Source: Mixia osmundae IAM 14324 (taxonomy: Eukaryota; Basidiomycota; Mixiomycetes; Mixiales; Mixiaceae). From it: 64,000 nt of DNA. Positions 10,084-21,321 of the stretch are shown here, one piece after another. The first letter of the stretch is position 1, and every line of letters starts with the position of its first letter. A program made the position numbers and the translations under genes. Where the stretch lies: NCBI RefSeq assembly GCF_000708205.1, contig NW_014575551.1, positions 62,001 to 126,000 on the forward strand. Reading direction: 5' to 3'. A model generated the notes under the pieces. That model saw only the letters and a list, made by a program, of their open reading frames with translations, made no database searches and was not told where the DNA came from.

Positions 10084-11895
10084 TTACAGAGCCCGACCGG
10101 TCGTCTCGCATGATTGGAAGGAGTCCGTTGAGCGCGAAATAAAGGCCGGTCGATGCAGCTCGTGCGCCTCGTTGACTGCCTCGCTGACATTCTGAACCTG
10201 CAGAACGTGGACATGGACTGCATCGGCAAGCGAGACTGCGCGGCGACCTTGCCGACTGAGACTCGGCGCGGACAGAACGCTCGTTGTGGTGCGCATAGGA
10301 GCAGATGCAAATGCATGGCCAATGTCGAGATGCGCAACTTCGTTTTCTGCGTTGCAAGACTCGACCGCACGTTTGTCGACGAACGATGCACGAACGAAGA
10401 AGATTTGCATGATAAGGCCGAGGATGCAGTAGATCATGAGAGATGCGACAGTGTTGACGGTGAAGCTGCTCTCGTCCATGATGACCTGTGCCGGGTCGAC
10501 GGCCAGCCAGATCACGAGCACGGCGTATAACGCGACCACGATGGTAATGACGACGACGGAGTACAGTCGTAGGCGGCAAGCGCGTCGTAGCGCGCGAATG
10601 TGTCGCTCGGCAGATGACAGACCATCATCGTGGCTTCCGAGCGCTCTCTGAAAACGCGATGGCACGCGAGCAAGGGCATGCGGTGCCTCCTGCTGCAAGC
10701 TCACGCGGGCCAGCTCGTAAGGTGTGACTGAGGAACTGTAAGATGGCTTCGATGCATGCGACTTGTCGCTCGACAGCGTCTTCTCGTCACTTCCGAAGCT
10801 CGTCTGGCTGTTCTGGCTATTGTGCGTGCGGTCCATCTCGACGGCAGGATAGGGTTTCGATAAGATGTGACCAGAGGAAGGCAGCTGAGCTGCGACTCTC
10901 TCGGAAGCAGTCAGGTGCACGATCTGGCGCTTCAGATCGCGAACGTGGACGAGCACAAATGGCACATAAATCTGGCACCATCGTCAGCAGCTGCTCGGCT
11001 GTCCATGTGCGCTGAACCTACAGAGTACATGATGCCAGTACAGACCGCAAGTGAGATCCAGCCGGCAGAGAACCAGCGCAAGAAGGGCGTCTGGCGATCA
11101 TAAATGACGGCAGTGAGATGTAGGAGCTCTTGCGAGAGCGCCATGCCTTGGACGGTTGCCGCGCCGGCTGGCGTCCAGGATGGCTCGTACTGTACAAGGA
11201 TAGCGCGCGTTTGTAGATAGACCGAGTACATTTGATCAAACTTGATGGAGGCCAGGCTGAAGAGACCCATCTGTAGACCCACCAACACGGCTGGCATAAC
11301 GAGCGCGACCGTGTTGAACGCCCAGGCAGGAATGCGAGACTTGCGTACGCCGAGCTGGCCGCGGGAGCTTGTCAGGTATTGACTGGCGACGCCTGTTGTT
11401 TCTGCCCAGCCAGACAGCCAGAGCGGTGTCCAAATGAGACCCTTCCACGCAATGATCCTGTCGAGATTGGCGCCGACATCGAGTGCTTGTAGGCTCTTCC
11501 AGATGTATGCTTCCGCTAATACGATGAAGATAAAGGCGAAGAAACTGTGCAGGACCGTCGCGTTGGGGCGAATGAACGTGCCGCTCGGGGTTGTCTTGAG
11601 CCTGACGAGCCAGAACGCGCCTCTTCGCCATCGAGCAAAGAAGCCGGTGAGCAAGCAAATGATGCCTCTGCAAGCACTGCATCAGCCGCCGCGTCTTCTG
11701 ACTTTCGCAATTGACCGACATGGCATACAGACCAGCAAGGACATAGAGCAATATGCGACCGGCCGTTGGCATACCCACGAAGAAGGCGTGGTCGAGTCCG
11801 ATGATAGAGGTCGCGAACAGATTGCCTCCATGGGGCGTTGCTGCCTGAGCCTTGGCGGCCGCTCCCAACGCTTTTGCCGTTCCTTCCTTAGACAT
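10084..11895 (-). CDS. Seven-transmembrane protein of unknown function, receptor-like topology
   Basis: I do not recognise the family. Three exons (introns 10972-11021 and 11668-11728) give a clean 566-residue frame. Seven hydrophobic segments are visible in order: GRILLYVLAGLGIICLLTGF, VLHSFFAFIFIVLAEAYIW, LIWTPLWLSGWAETTGVA, FNTVALVMPAVLVGLQMGL, WISLAVCTGIMYSIYVPFVL, YSVVVITIVVALYAVLVIWL and VASLMIYCILGLIMQIFF. Between segments 5 and 6 lies a Ser/Thr-rich hydrophilic loop of roughly 140 residues, and about 100 polar residues follow segment 7. This is the topology of a GPCR-like receptor, but no fungal receptor signature (Ste2/Ste3, Gpr1, PQ-loop) is evident. A good donor (GTAAGT) at the stop codon leaves open an alternative C-terminus extending to about 9971. 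Confidence 0.7.
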
Positions 11896-12240
11896 ACTTG
11901 CGATTGAGGCAGCGGACGAGGAACTGGCGCGAGGCTAGGGCGCCAGTTGGGGAGGGTGGCTCCTATATGAGCGAGACGACGCGCCGGTCATGAAGCTTCC
12001 GAAGCTTCTGAGAACAGTACTTTTGATCGAGTAGGCATGGTGCTAATGAAGCTGCGGGGCTGGACCAAGGGACGGGCGTAGCACATGGCCGCGTGGCTCC
12101 TCCGTCGCGTAGTCTGCGCGTTGCGCGCCGTGCCTGCTCGATCGGTAGCGTCCTCTTGCGGAGTTTGTACGGAGAAAGGCTCAGCCTCATTTGCCGGACG
12201 AATTATTGGAGGGCATCCGGACACAAATCTAGCCGGAACC
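11896..12240. other. Divergent intergenic region, possibly partly coding upstream of the reductase
   Basis: 345 bases separate the 7TM and reductase start codons. The reductase frame stays open up to an ATG at 12085, which would add 52 residues rich in Arg/Ala/Ser (MAAWLLRRVVCALRAVPARS) like a mitochondrial presequence. I treat it as 5' leader because ATG 12241 fits the family length. Confidence 0.4.
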
Positions 12241-13302
12241 ATGGTGCCCAATAGAGCGCTGACGTTGTCAGAGAGACCCACTGCAGAGCTCATTCGGGGC
12301 AAGCATCTCAAGCTCGTTGACGGGCAGATTGATCTGGACAATGTTCCACTCAATGGCGGAGCTCTCGCCAAGGTACACTGGCTCAGTCCCGACCCATACA
12401 TCAAGCAGCGTATGCGACCGCCGACGGTCAAGTCGTATGTGCCTATGTTCGAGATCGGTCAAGCCGTGGAGGGGCATGCGATCGTCGAGATACTGCGAAG
12501 CGAGCATAGCTCGGTGAAGAAGGACGACATGCTCTTTGCGTCCGGCGTCCCTTGGAGCGAATATGCAGTGTTGCCGGCCAGAGGTCTCCAAAGCTCTGTC
12601 GTGCTCAACGCCAACGATATGCCGAAGCTACCGCGCTATTCGGCTTGGCTGTCTGCATGCGGCATGCCGGCCATGACTGCCTTTACCGGCATGGAAGTCT
12701 TTTCCAAAGCCAAGTCGGGCGAGAAGCTCTTCGTGACGGCAGCGAGCGGCGCAGTGGGTCAGATGGTTTGTCAGTGGAGCAAGAAGCAGGGCTTGTTCGT
12801 CATTGCCTCTGCTGGCTCTGACGACAAGGTTGCCTATCTGCGCGACGTACTCAAGGTGGATCACGCATTCAACTACCGCACGGCGAACGTACTCGATGAG
12901 CTCAAGAAGCACGGACCGATCGATATCTTCTTCGACAACACTGGCGGGTCCGACATTGATGCCTTCTTCGAGACGGCAGCAGACTTTGCGCGCCACTTGG
13001 TGTGCGGAGCAATCAGTCAGTACTCCAAGGCGGCAGCGGACCAACACGGCATCAGAAATTGGTTCTACGTCATCACCAAGAAGTTGACGATCAGGGGATT
13101 CGTCTACAGTGACGACTTTGCGAAAGTGAAGGAGAGGTTCTACCATCAGGAATGGGCCCAATGGGTCGCAGACGGCGAGATCAAATACGTCGAGGATGAG
13201 AGTGTCGGGATCGAGAACCTCGAGCAGGCTTTCATCTCGCTCTTCTCTTCGAGAGCAGGCTCCGGGAAAGTGATTGTCAAGATTGCGCCCGAAGCTAACT
13301 GA
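12241..13302 (+). CDS. NADP-dependent, zinc-independent MDR oxidoreductase (prostaglandin/leukotriene reductase-like)
   Basis: A 353-residue intronless member of the medium-chain reductase subfamily that includes 15-oxoprostaglandin 13-reductases and bacterial CurA/YncB. These reduce alpha,beta-unsaturated carbonyls with NADPH. Visible features are WLSPDPYIKQRMRP near the N-terminus (substrate pocket, matching the family DPYMRxR block), the nucleotide-binding ASGAVGQMVCQWSKKQG and the conserved DIFFDNTGGSDIDA. There are no zinc-ligand cysteines. Start ATG 12241 gives the usual family length; an in-frame ATG at 12085 would append a mitochondrial-like leader. It converges on ATP7, 99 bp away. 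Confidence 0.82.
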   Translation: MVPNRALTLSERPTAELIRGKHLKLVDGQIDLDNVPLNGGALAKVHWLSPDPYIKQRMRPPTVKSYVPMFEIGQAVEGHAIVEILRSEHSSVKKDDMLFASGVPWSEYAVLPARGLQSSVVLNANDMPKLPRYSAWLSACGMPAMTAFTGMEVFSKAKSGEKLFVTAASGAVGQMVCQWSKKQGLFVIASAGSDDKVAYLRDVLKVDHAFNYRTANVLDELKKHGPIDIFFDNTGGSDIDAFFETAADFARHLVCGAISQYSKAAADQHGIRNWFYVITKKLTIRGFVYSDDFAKVKERFYHQEWAQWVADGEIKYVEDESVGIENLEQAFISLFSSRAGSGKVIVKIAPEAN

Positions 13303-13401
13303 TGATGAACGTCACGCGGACACGTTTTACGTGTGTATCAGTCGCAATCACCCACTCGGAGCGCACATGCTCAAAAGCCACGATGCATCTCATCAATGAG
13401 C

Positions 13402-14085
13402 CTAGATGGCACCTGTTTGACGGTCAGGCCAAGTCCGCTCGTCTCACACGACAGACTCACTGAGGTTGCCAAACTTCTCTTGATATCCATCGACGGTGAA
13501 TTTACCACGTTTCATCATCGATTCTACGACCTGGGCAATTTCTGGTCGAGCCTTGTTGAGGTCGTGCAGGGTGAGATCCTCAAACGGACGAGCGTCCTCA
13601 ATGTCCTTGAGGGTGCCGTTGAGCTGCTGAAGCTCGGTATCGATCTTTGACTCTGCCTGAGTGGCTGCCTCGACTGCTTTGGCCTCGAAGGCATCGATAG
13701 CCTTGAGTTGCGCTCCGAGATCGTAGTCGACAGGCTTAAAGTCGTTGTACAGCTTCTCTGCCTGGCTGATGACATCCTTGTTCTTCAGTACCTCACGGTA
13801 GTGAGCAAAGTCGATGTCCGCCTTTTGCTCCTTCAGGCCATTGTTCGCGATCCTGGCATCATCGTGACGCTTTCGGAAGGCTTGCAGAGTCGAGACGGTC
13901 TCTACAAGCATCACAAAGTGAGCATACGCTGCCGTCATCGTGCAGCGGGCAAGCTGCGGACCTTTGGATAAGCCAAGCTTGCTGTATACTCGCGTCCATT
14001 CGACGGCTCTGTGCATAGACACAGCGAGTCAGCGCTATTGCAAGGAGCAGCTGAGCAGCACGCACGCTGCGGCTGCCTTCGACAT
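13402..14085 (-). CDS. ATP7: Mitochondrial F1Fo ATP synthase subunit d (peripheral stalk)
   Basis: Four exons assemble to 172 residues with an exact frame. A 20-nt first exon gives MSKAAA, then AAVEWTRVYSKLGLSK, then ETVSTLQAFRKRHDDAR, then the helical stalk IDFAHYREVLKNKDVI and KPVDYDLGAQLKAIDAFEAK, with DLTLHDLNKARPEIAQV near the end. Introns are 57, 60 and 48 nt. The 60-nt one (GTCCGC donor) is in frame and stop-free, so naive translation retains 20 wrong residues. The last intron (13413-13460, GTGAGT and CTGAC) gives the tail FGNLSAI. If it is retained the protein ends at 13444 instead. The gene is divergent with MOG1, 103 bp apart. Confidence 0.87.
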
Positions 14086-14188
14086 GGCTCGTCAAACAGT
14101 GTTTGCTGCTTGTGCCTGGCACGAGAAGGGCTCGGTTACCCCCACATGCATCCTCCGCGCCGACCTCACATGAAAGCCCGCTCATGCA

Positions 14189-14809
14189 ATGGCACGGCGC
14201 TCGCTGTGGGGCGAAGCAGTCATAGCGACGCTACCTGCCGAATACATCGATGCAAGCGATCTGAGACAGGTTCCAGACACGCAAGAAGTCTTCCTTGCCC
14301 CAGATTCGGATATTTCCGTGATCCTTGAAATCTTGCAAGCTGTCGACTTGAAGCAAGATGAAGAAGCCATCAGGTGGGCCACCGCCCATCTTGTCTTCGC
14401 CGAGACGGATCTCATGCTGCGTGACTATAGACACATCTTTGATTCCCTCGCGCATGACAACGACGCATTCTCGTCCAAAGTGACGGATGTGACAGCTCTT
14501 TCGACCAGCCAAGATGGTCTCTCTCGTGCATCGCTTCGAGGATGGCAGTCAGTGTCCAAATTCAACAAGTCGAGCGATCAAGCAGATCTCGTTCGGATCT
14601 ACCTAGGTCTCATTCGCATTCCGGCAAATCTGACGCGTTCAAAGACCCAGGGCGCCGAGATGCTGGTCTGCGTCAACGCACCGGCCGGTAAAGCGCTCGA
14701 GCTGCTACAACAGAATGCGACAGCGCTCCAGGACGAATCCGTACCGTTGGCCGTGTTCGAGCAGATCATGGACAGCTTGCACATCGTCGATTACAGCCTC
14801 TTCGCCTGA
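14189..14809 (+). CDS. MOG1: Ran GTPase-interacting nuclear import factor Mog1
   Basis: Mog1 binds Gsp1/Ran and helps nucleotide release during nuclear protein import. A 206-residue intronless frame, the family's normal size, starts MARRSLWGEAVIATLPAEY and carries the signature DASDLRQVPDTQEVFLAP and SDISVILEILQAV. The helical C-terminal half ends IMDSLHIVDYSLFA. ATG 14189 is the first in frame. The stop is only 14 bp from the convergent PQ-loop gene. Confidence 0.85.
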   Translation: MARRSLWGEAVIATLPAEYIDASDLRQVPDTQEVFLAPDSDISVILEILQAVDLKQDEEAIRWATAHLVFAETDLMLRDYRHIFDSLAHDNDAFSSKVTDVTALSTSQDGLSRASLRGWQSVSKFNKSSDQADLVRIYLGLIRIPANLTRSKTQGAEMLVCVNAPAGKALELLQQNATALQDESVPLAVFEQIMDSLHIVDYSLFA

Positions 14810-14823
14810 TGTGCTTGAGCTGG

Positions 14824-16831
14824 CTATGCTCGGGGCGTACCATTACCGCCAAAGCGAGTCACGCCGCTCTCGCTCAGCTCTGGTATGGGCGACCCAGCTT
14901 CGAAGTCGCCCAGAGCCGTATGAATGGCTCTCGTCCTGCTCTGACTGCTGTTCGCTCCTGCAATGTTGTACGGCAATCGGCCGCCACCAAGTTGTGGAAT
15001 GTCGTTGTACTCTTGCGAGTTTTGTCTAGTATGCGTGTGTGACTGGGATGAGATGCTCGATGCGAGACTCGCTGATCGCTCCTGTGAGAGCCTGCGATGC
15101 GAAGCTGCACGCTCCCGGGACGCACTGGACATGATACCCGTCCAGCGTTTGGCATCGTCTGTGCGAGCTTGCCGTTGTCTGCCTCGCGTTGACGGCGCGT
15201 CATCGTCATATTCGAACGGTAGCCAGTCGTCAGTGTGCGAGTCATCGTCGGTATCTTCTGTCATGCTGAGCAGACCCGCTTCTTCGTCATGGGGCCCGTC
15301 CTGAGCGACGGTCTGGCTCAGATCTGTTACGCTGCTAGCCAATCTCCTCGAGACTGCCCGTTTGCGCATCGGCTTGCGATTGGGGTCATAGATGTAAGAC
15401 TGTGCGACGATAGTCACATCGAAACAGAGTGTGCCGCCCGAACCAATCAGGAAGGGTAGACTCTCCCTGAGATCAGTCGACGGATCGACGAGGATCGAGA
15501 TGACATAGAACAGATTGCCCATGAATGCGGCTACGAAGAGAAGCATTGCGAGACCTTCAACTGACCGCCGCCGATACTGTGTTCTCATTCAGCTCCATGT
15601 TCACCGTTCCCTGGCAGACTGACATTCTGATAGATCTGCGGACAACGCGAAGTGAGGTATCTGAGACGCTTGTGAGTTTTTGAGAGACGGGCACTGCAAG
15701 TCGCTCACAGTGTAGCACAGACCCATGCTGACACTCTGCCGATGATTCTTTGGGTATCAAGAGCAGGCTGAGGGTCCTCATCGGGAGCATCCCCATCGCT
15801 CGTGCTCGGAAACGCCAGTGAGCGCTTTCTGTGGCGCGTGCCCAGCCAATTCGAAGACGGCGATGTGCTTCGCACAACCCATCCTTGAGCCGGTGTCCAT
15901 GCAGCCTCCCCATAGCTGATACTTCTCGCGCTAGGCCCCGCGTTGTATTGTCGCAAGCCCAGGACGGCGGCTACGCTCAGAAAGACCATCGTTTTTGCTT
16001 TTTGTTTAGATACCGCTCGCTGGGCTCTCCTGCCTTGTGCGGGCGAGGAGAACGTCCGAGTCGATTGCAGCGTGGCTGGACTGGCTTCGTCGGCGGACTG
16101 CCCAAGGTGGGTAGCTCTTCGGGAAGTTGGCGCGTGAGATAGAGCATGATCGCGCGAGTCGTGTCTCCCTCTGCTGTTCGCTTCGACCGAAGGCGTAGAT
16201 GCATACGAGACGATGGAAGTGAGTGTAGCTACAGAGGCGTCTAACGGTTCGCCATGCGTTGGCGGAGAAGTGACGGTACTGCCAGAATAGGTATGCTTGG
16301 GCATGATCGGTCGCTGTTTACCGTGACCGAGCCGCGCACCGCGTTCGCTGGACGTCCTCCGACGGAGATGACGGTGTTCTGGATATACTTCGCTTGGCGC
16401 AGAGAAGAGTAGCTTCTCGTCAAAGGTGGAAGTCTGGCGTGCATAGTAGATGTATTGCGACATCAAGCACAAGTCGACAACGCAGAAGTACGATGCAAGC
16501 CATGTCTGCTCAGATCCATGAATTTTTGGGTAGCGGCGAGCGATGCTCATGCTTACCTGAAAGGGAAGCTGATGGGTGAGCAGACAGCCGGCGAGATTGG
16601 TCAGATCGCCAGCAAGCCAGGACAGCAAAAAAGGCAACGAGAGCCCTTCTACAGACTCTGCGAGCACAGTGGAGCTTCAGACAGAGCCTCGAAGTCTTTG
16701 ACGGATGACAGACTGTTGCGATAATTGGCGACGACTTGAGGAAACACGACGCCAAGCCAGGCGGCAATAGACAAGGCACCGGTCAGATTGGCGACGGCGG
16801 TACGGTCCAGTACCGACACGATAGCTCCCAT
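14824..16831 (-). CDS. PQ-loop membrane transporter (vacuolar Ypq1/PQLC2-like)
   Basis: PQ-loop proteins of this type export cationic amino acids from the vacuole or lysosome. Five exons give 601 residues in a clean frame. The first PQ motif is AWLGVVFPQVVANYRNK followed by SVEGLSLPFLLSWLAGDLTN. After a Ser-rich insertion of about 200 residues comes the second motif YLTSRCPQIYQN followed by RRRSVEGLAMLLFVAAFMGN. The large insertion between the repeats and a long disordered C-terminus (about 160 residues, acidic then Ser/Arg-rich) are typical of fungal members. Introns are 56, 51, 48 and 47 nt; two use GTC donors and the 51-nt one is in frame and stop-free. Substrate identity is inferred from the family. 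Confidence 0.82.
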
Positions 16832-17000
16832 TGCATCGTCTACCGCTGCCGGAGGAGCGGCCTCGCGTGCTGAGTGCAGAAGTGGCCGGGAGAGACGATA
16901 CCAAAATGTCGGTGCTGCTGTTGCTGATAGTCGACTTGGCTCGTCGCGTCGCCTATCGGCCTCCTCAAGCTAGCATCATCGACCATCCCAGCGGCAGGCC

Positions 17001-17816
17001 ATGGAGGACCTTGTGGAGCTCTCGGCAGCCTTCCCCGAGCTCTTCGAGAACCGTTCGTGGCTGCGCTTCTCGCCTATCACAGATCTGGCTGGCTTCATTA
17101 ACGGCATCGGGAGGCTTGCCGAACAGGACGACGGTCGCCTTGCTCGGCTGATCACTTCGTGATGGGCAATGCTGCCCTTGCCTGGTCACTCGACTTGAGT
17201 AGATCAAGCCTACTCACAGCTTTCGACCTCGACAAGCAGCAAGGTTGGTGGTCGGCGCGCGTTACCTTTGGGAAAGGCAACATCAGACCCCTCGCGGAGC
17301 TCTTCAGGCTGAAGTCTGTCGATAGTGCGGTATAGCTGTTCGCAAGGTCTACTGGGATATTGACATGTCGTGCCTGTTGCGACAGTGCCTGATCCTGACC
17401 ATACATGCCTCGACAAAAGTGTCTGCAAAAAGTGCTTTGACGGCAACGAGCTCAAGGGCCTCATCAAAAATCTGCCCAGGCTAGCGCTTGGGTTGATTGA
17501 GCAGATCGTGTACGTAGTTGCCGACAGGCAGCAGCTCAGAGTACCACATCGATCTTCCTTATGCACAGCTAGGTAATACTGCAACACGAAAGCATGGGAC
17601 CCCTTCAGATACCGGCTCGAGGTCCTTGCCATTGCGTTCGAGGAGGATCTAGCTCGGCCACTTCGCAGTCGCTGGGGGAACGATAACCACTACTTCGAGT
17701 ACCGCGACTGCTACGGCTATGACCAGGTTGACGAGGAGAACCTTGACGAGTATGGCTCGGATGGCTCATACGGCTACGACGAGGGAGAGATCTCTGCCCG
17801 CGTACGGCTCCAATGA
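17001..17816 (+). CDS. Hypothetical protein with acidic, Tyr-rich C-terminus (tentative multi-exon model)
   Basis: Coding signal is clear at the 3' end, where an exon ends in an acidic Tyr/Asp/Gly-rich tail (EYRDCYGYDQVDEENLDEYG) with C/G-ending codons. Working back, GTACGT, GTGCGG and GTCGCC donors join it in frame to LDKSVCKKCFDGNELKGLIK, FDLDKQQGWWSARVTFGKG and MEDLVELSAAFPELFENRSW. The composition recalls basidiomycete F-box-like proteins, but no F-box is seen. An additional 5' exon (ATG at 16906) is possible. Long antisense frames also cross this interval, so confidence is limited. Confidence 0.4.
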
Positions 17817-17937
17817 ACAGGGTCACGATAAGATACTGATGAAAGTGGTGGCGCTGCAGCGCACTTCCTGCAAGTCTGTTGTTGAACGTTAGATGACCTG
17901 GTGCATTGGTATGTCGTGAACCCGCGAACGCGCCGCG

Positions 17938-17944
17938 TGACGTC
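17938..17944 (+). promoter_or_regulatory. CRE-like TGACGTC site upstream of the EDEM-like gene
   Basis: The 7-mer lies 53 bp before the start codon of a gene whose family is a standard target of the unfolded-protein response in fungi and animals. bZIP factors of that response bind TGACGT cores. One site is weak evidence. Confidence 0.25.
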
Positions 17945-17997
17945 GACAAGTTAGTCGCTTGGGCTTTAGCGCTGTCAGCTCCTTCCTTCACCTGAGC

Positions 17998-20549
17998 ATG
18001 CGATGGCGCACCTCCTACTGGAGTGTGATAGCATGCGTCTGGCTATGCGTCAGCGCAGGCGGCCGCGCCAGAGCTGGGCCAGCCATGTCAAACGAACGCA
18101 AGCGGCAACTACGAGAGCTCACGCGAGAGACGTTCAATCATGGCATGCGACATTACATGCGAGTCGCCTATCCTCAAGCAGAGCTACGGCCGCTTTCATG
18201 TCAGCCTCTCGGTCCCTCACCAGATCCGACAGATGAGATCAATGACGTCGTCGGCCACTTTCCCTTGACACTCATCGACGCCTTGGACACCTTTGTGGTG
18301 TTCCAGGACAAGGCAGGCTTCGAGCGAGCCGTCAAAGACGTCCTGCGTCAGCTCAGCTCGTTTGATATGGATAGCAAAGTCCAAGTCTTCGAGGTCACCA
18401 TCCGTGTTATGGGCGGTTTGCTGTCGGCGCACATCTTTGCTAGCGACGAAACTCGAGGGTTTGCCATCTCAGGCTACAAGGGAGAATTGCTCTCGCTCGC
18501 ACAAGACCTCGGTGAACGTCTCTTGCCTGCGTTCCAGTACAGCTTGACGGGCATGCCGTTTGCGCGCATCAACCTGCGACATGGCATTTCGCGAACGGAA
18601 AGCACAGAGACGTGCACTGCAGGTGCTGGTTCGCTATTGCTCGAGTTTGCCACGCTCAGCAGATTGACGGACAACCCCATCTACGAGCAAGTCGCACGCA
18701 AAGCCTTTTTCTCCCTGTGGGCCAAGCGATCAGCACTCAATTTGCTCGGCAACACGATTGACTTGCAGACCGGCGCATGGATCTATGGCATCGCGAGTGT
18801 CGGTGCAGGCATCGACAGCTTTATGGAGTATATGATCAAAGCTTATGTTCTATTGGGTGATGAAGAGTATTGGAACGTCTTTGCAGAGAGCTACGATGCC
18901 ATACAGCAGCATGTCAAGAGCTCAGAAGGTCACTGGTACCGCGGCGTCAACATGCACTCCGGCAAGATCGCACAGACGCACATCGATAGTCTCGGCGCTT
19001 TCTGGCCGGGTACGCAAGTCCTTGCCGGCGACGTCGAATCGGCCATCAAGGGTCACCTCGTCTATGCGAACATTTGGGCTCGCTATTCAGGCTTACCGGA
19101 GACGTTCAGCATACAGAACAGAGAGGCCGTCTCCGCGGGCTATCCACTGCGGCCTGAGTTCATAGAGTCGTGCGCCAAGAGCTTTGCCTGCGTTAACGAG
19201 TCTGATGAGGACGCAGAACGCTCTATCTGTATCGAGCAACAGGCGATCCGTACTATCTCTTTGTGGGCGAGCGATTCATCGAGGATTTCGTCAATCGTAC
19301 CCGGGTCGACTGCGGACTAGCTAGCCTCAAGAACGTCAAGACTGGCGGGCATGACGACCGCATGCATTCCTTCGTCCTCAGCGAGACCCTCAAATACGCC
19401 TATCTGCTATTCGATGAATCAAATCCGGTCCACAAAGATGAGAGCAACGCCGTCTGGTCAACCGAGGGCCATTACCTCGCGGTCGATCGGCATAAGCTCA
19501 ACCACTCGACACATCCGCTAGTGTCCACTTCACCACAGCGAGGTGCTCTGAGGGCTACTTGCGTCAATCCGGTACAGCCAACACCATGGACGACTAGCAT
19601 TGCAGCTCGAGGAGATGCAGATGTAGCCCGAGCGCTGGTGAATTGGGATGTGAGCGAGTCATTCGCGCTTCAGACCGGCATGTGGTCGCCATATAGTCAG
19701 TGCGCGAAGCCAGAGCTCGAGCAGTATGTCCGTCCAAGCACTGTCGAAGTTGTCTTTTCACCCAACGGTCAAGTCGAGGATCCCAATCCTGGCGCCGACA
19801 AAGTGATCATGCTCTCGAACGGTTTCGTCGTCCGCAAGATGGAAGGTCTCCGGCTTACATTGACCCAACGGCCAGACTCTGGCGGCGCCTACGATATCAC
19901 CAGGATATCGCAATACATGATACCAAAGGGTGCGACCGTCTTCTTTGCAGACCCCAGCGTGCTCGATGCGTTCCGGCACGATCCGCAATCGACGCAAGAA
20001 GTCCGGCTGAAGACGCGCTACCTCGACACTGCTGGACGGCATGCTGTCGAGTCTCATCTCGGCATGAGGGCGACATTTGGACCCAACCCACTGCTGCCGA
20101 ACGTACTCAGTCAGACGCACTTTGCTCGCAATGCCCCGATGCGGAGCCTCATCAAGCCTTCTTCGACCACGTACGGTTGTCATCCTTACAGTGTCGCGCG
20201 GCCAGCCAACCCGAAAGCGTCGGGGCCGGTCGTCTTCTTGCTGAGAGGACACTGTACGTTTGTCGACAAGGCATACTATGCAGCTCAGAGTGGTGCATCT
20301 GGTCTCATCGTCAGCTCGGACCACGACGAGGCGTTGCAGGCATCCGGGGACGGCGAGCCAGTCGACCTTCTTGCAAAGCTTAGCGTACCTTTGATCACCG
20401 TCAGCAATTCGACGGGTACACGACTCGACGAGTTACTCTCTGTCAGCAATCGAAGCATACAGATCGAAGCCATGCCGCCGGAGCTTGTGCCCGATAGCAA
20501 GATTCAGATCAATAATTGCCTCTTGCTCAACGTGAAACTCTTAGAATGA
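17998..20549 (+). CDS. HTM1: EDEM-like GH47 alpha-mannosidase of ER-associated degradation, with C-terminal PA domain
   Basis: EDEM/Htm1 proteins trim mannose from misfolded ER glycoproteins to mark them for degradation. Two exons (intron 19170-19216) give 834 residues. An N-terminal hydrophobic signal (SVIACVWLCVSAGGRARA) precedes the GH47 core: FNHGMRHYMRVAYPQAEL, PLTLIDALDTFVVF, FEVTIRVMGGLLSAH, HIDSLGAFWPGTQVLAGD, STLYLYRATGDPYYLFVGER and SFVLSETLKYAYLLF. A protease-associated domain follows at about residues 670-775 (GPVVFLLRGHCTFVDKAYYA). No HDEL-type retrieval tail is present; the protein ends LLNVKLLE. It converges on APT1, 64 bp away. Confidence 0.88.
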
Positions 20550-20613
20550 ACACAACCCGACGAATGTTCGCAAATCCCTGTTGTTGCTACAATCTAGTAA
20601 GGTATCCTTGCCT

Positions 20614-21321
20614 CTATCCGTCATCCTGGACGATCGAATAAGCCGGCGCGTTCAGCTTTGCGGTACCTTTGAGGAAGGTGAGCTCGATGACGAAGAGGTA
20701 CTCGAGCGTCTTTGCGCCGACTTGCTGGACGAGATCTCCCGCGGCGAAAGCAGAGCCGCCCGTCGCGATGAGATCGTCGATGACGATGACGTTCTGATCG
20801 GGCTGTATGGCTCCCTTTTGCATCTCAAACGAGTCCTGTCGGCGCCAGCATGAGCTCTGGCACGGTGTCGCGTCATATTGAGAACGCACTGTGCCATATT
20901 CCTTGACGTATTCTGCTCTGACGCACTCTCCTGGCAGCTTGCCTGCCTTTCTCACGGGTACGAACGCCGCCCCCAGTCTGAGGGCGATGATGGGTCCGAG
21001 CAAAAACCCTCTGGCGTCGAGACCGACGACGACGTCTATTCGTTTGGACTGCGTCCTTGGCAGCGTGACGGTGAAGATGTGTTGTAGAAAGTGCGTGATC
21101 AGGCTTGAGACTAGCATGAGCGCTCGTCCACTCGACGGGAGACAGAGACGGACGACTCGAAAGCGACTGGATCACGCAAGATAGGGAACATGTCGAGAAA
21201 GACGATTCCCTTCTTGGGGAAATCGGGACTGTCTTGGGCTTCAGCATGCGGTGGCACTGATGAGGATGGGCATAGCATACTGCTCGCCCAGAAGGCTTTT
21301 GAGATGCGCTACGTCAGCCAT
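20614..21321 (-). CDS. APT1: Adenine phosphoribosyltransferase
   Basis: This cytosolic salvage enzyme converts adenine plus PRPP to AMP. Four exons assemble to 183 residues in a clean frame. MADVAHLKSLLGE joins to HPDFPKKGIVFLDMFPILRD, then LITHFLQHIFTVTL, DVVVGLDARGFLLGPIIALR, VPVRKAGKLPG, and the PRPP-binding loop VIVIDDLIATGGSA. Introns are 52, 50 and 54 nt. The 54-nt intron (GTGCGT to CAG) lies just before DSFEMQKGAI, is in frame and stop-free, and is easily mistaken for coding sequence. Confidence 0.88.
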
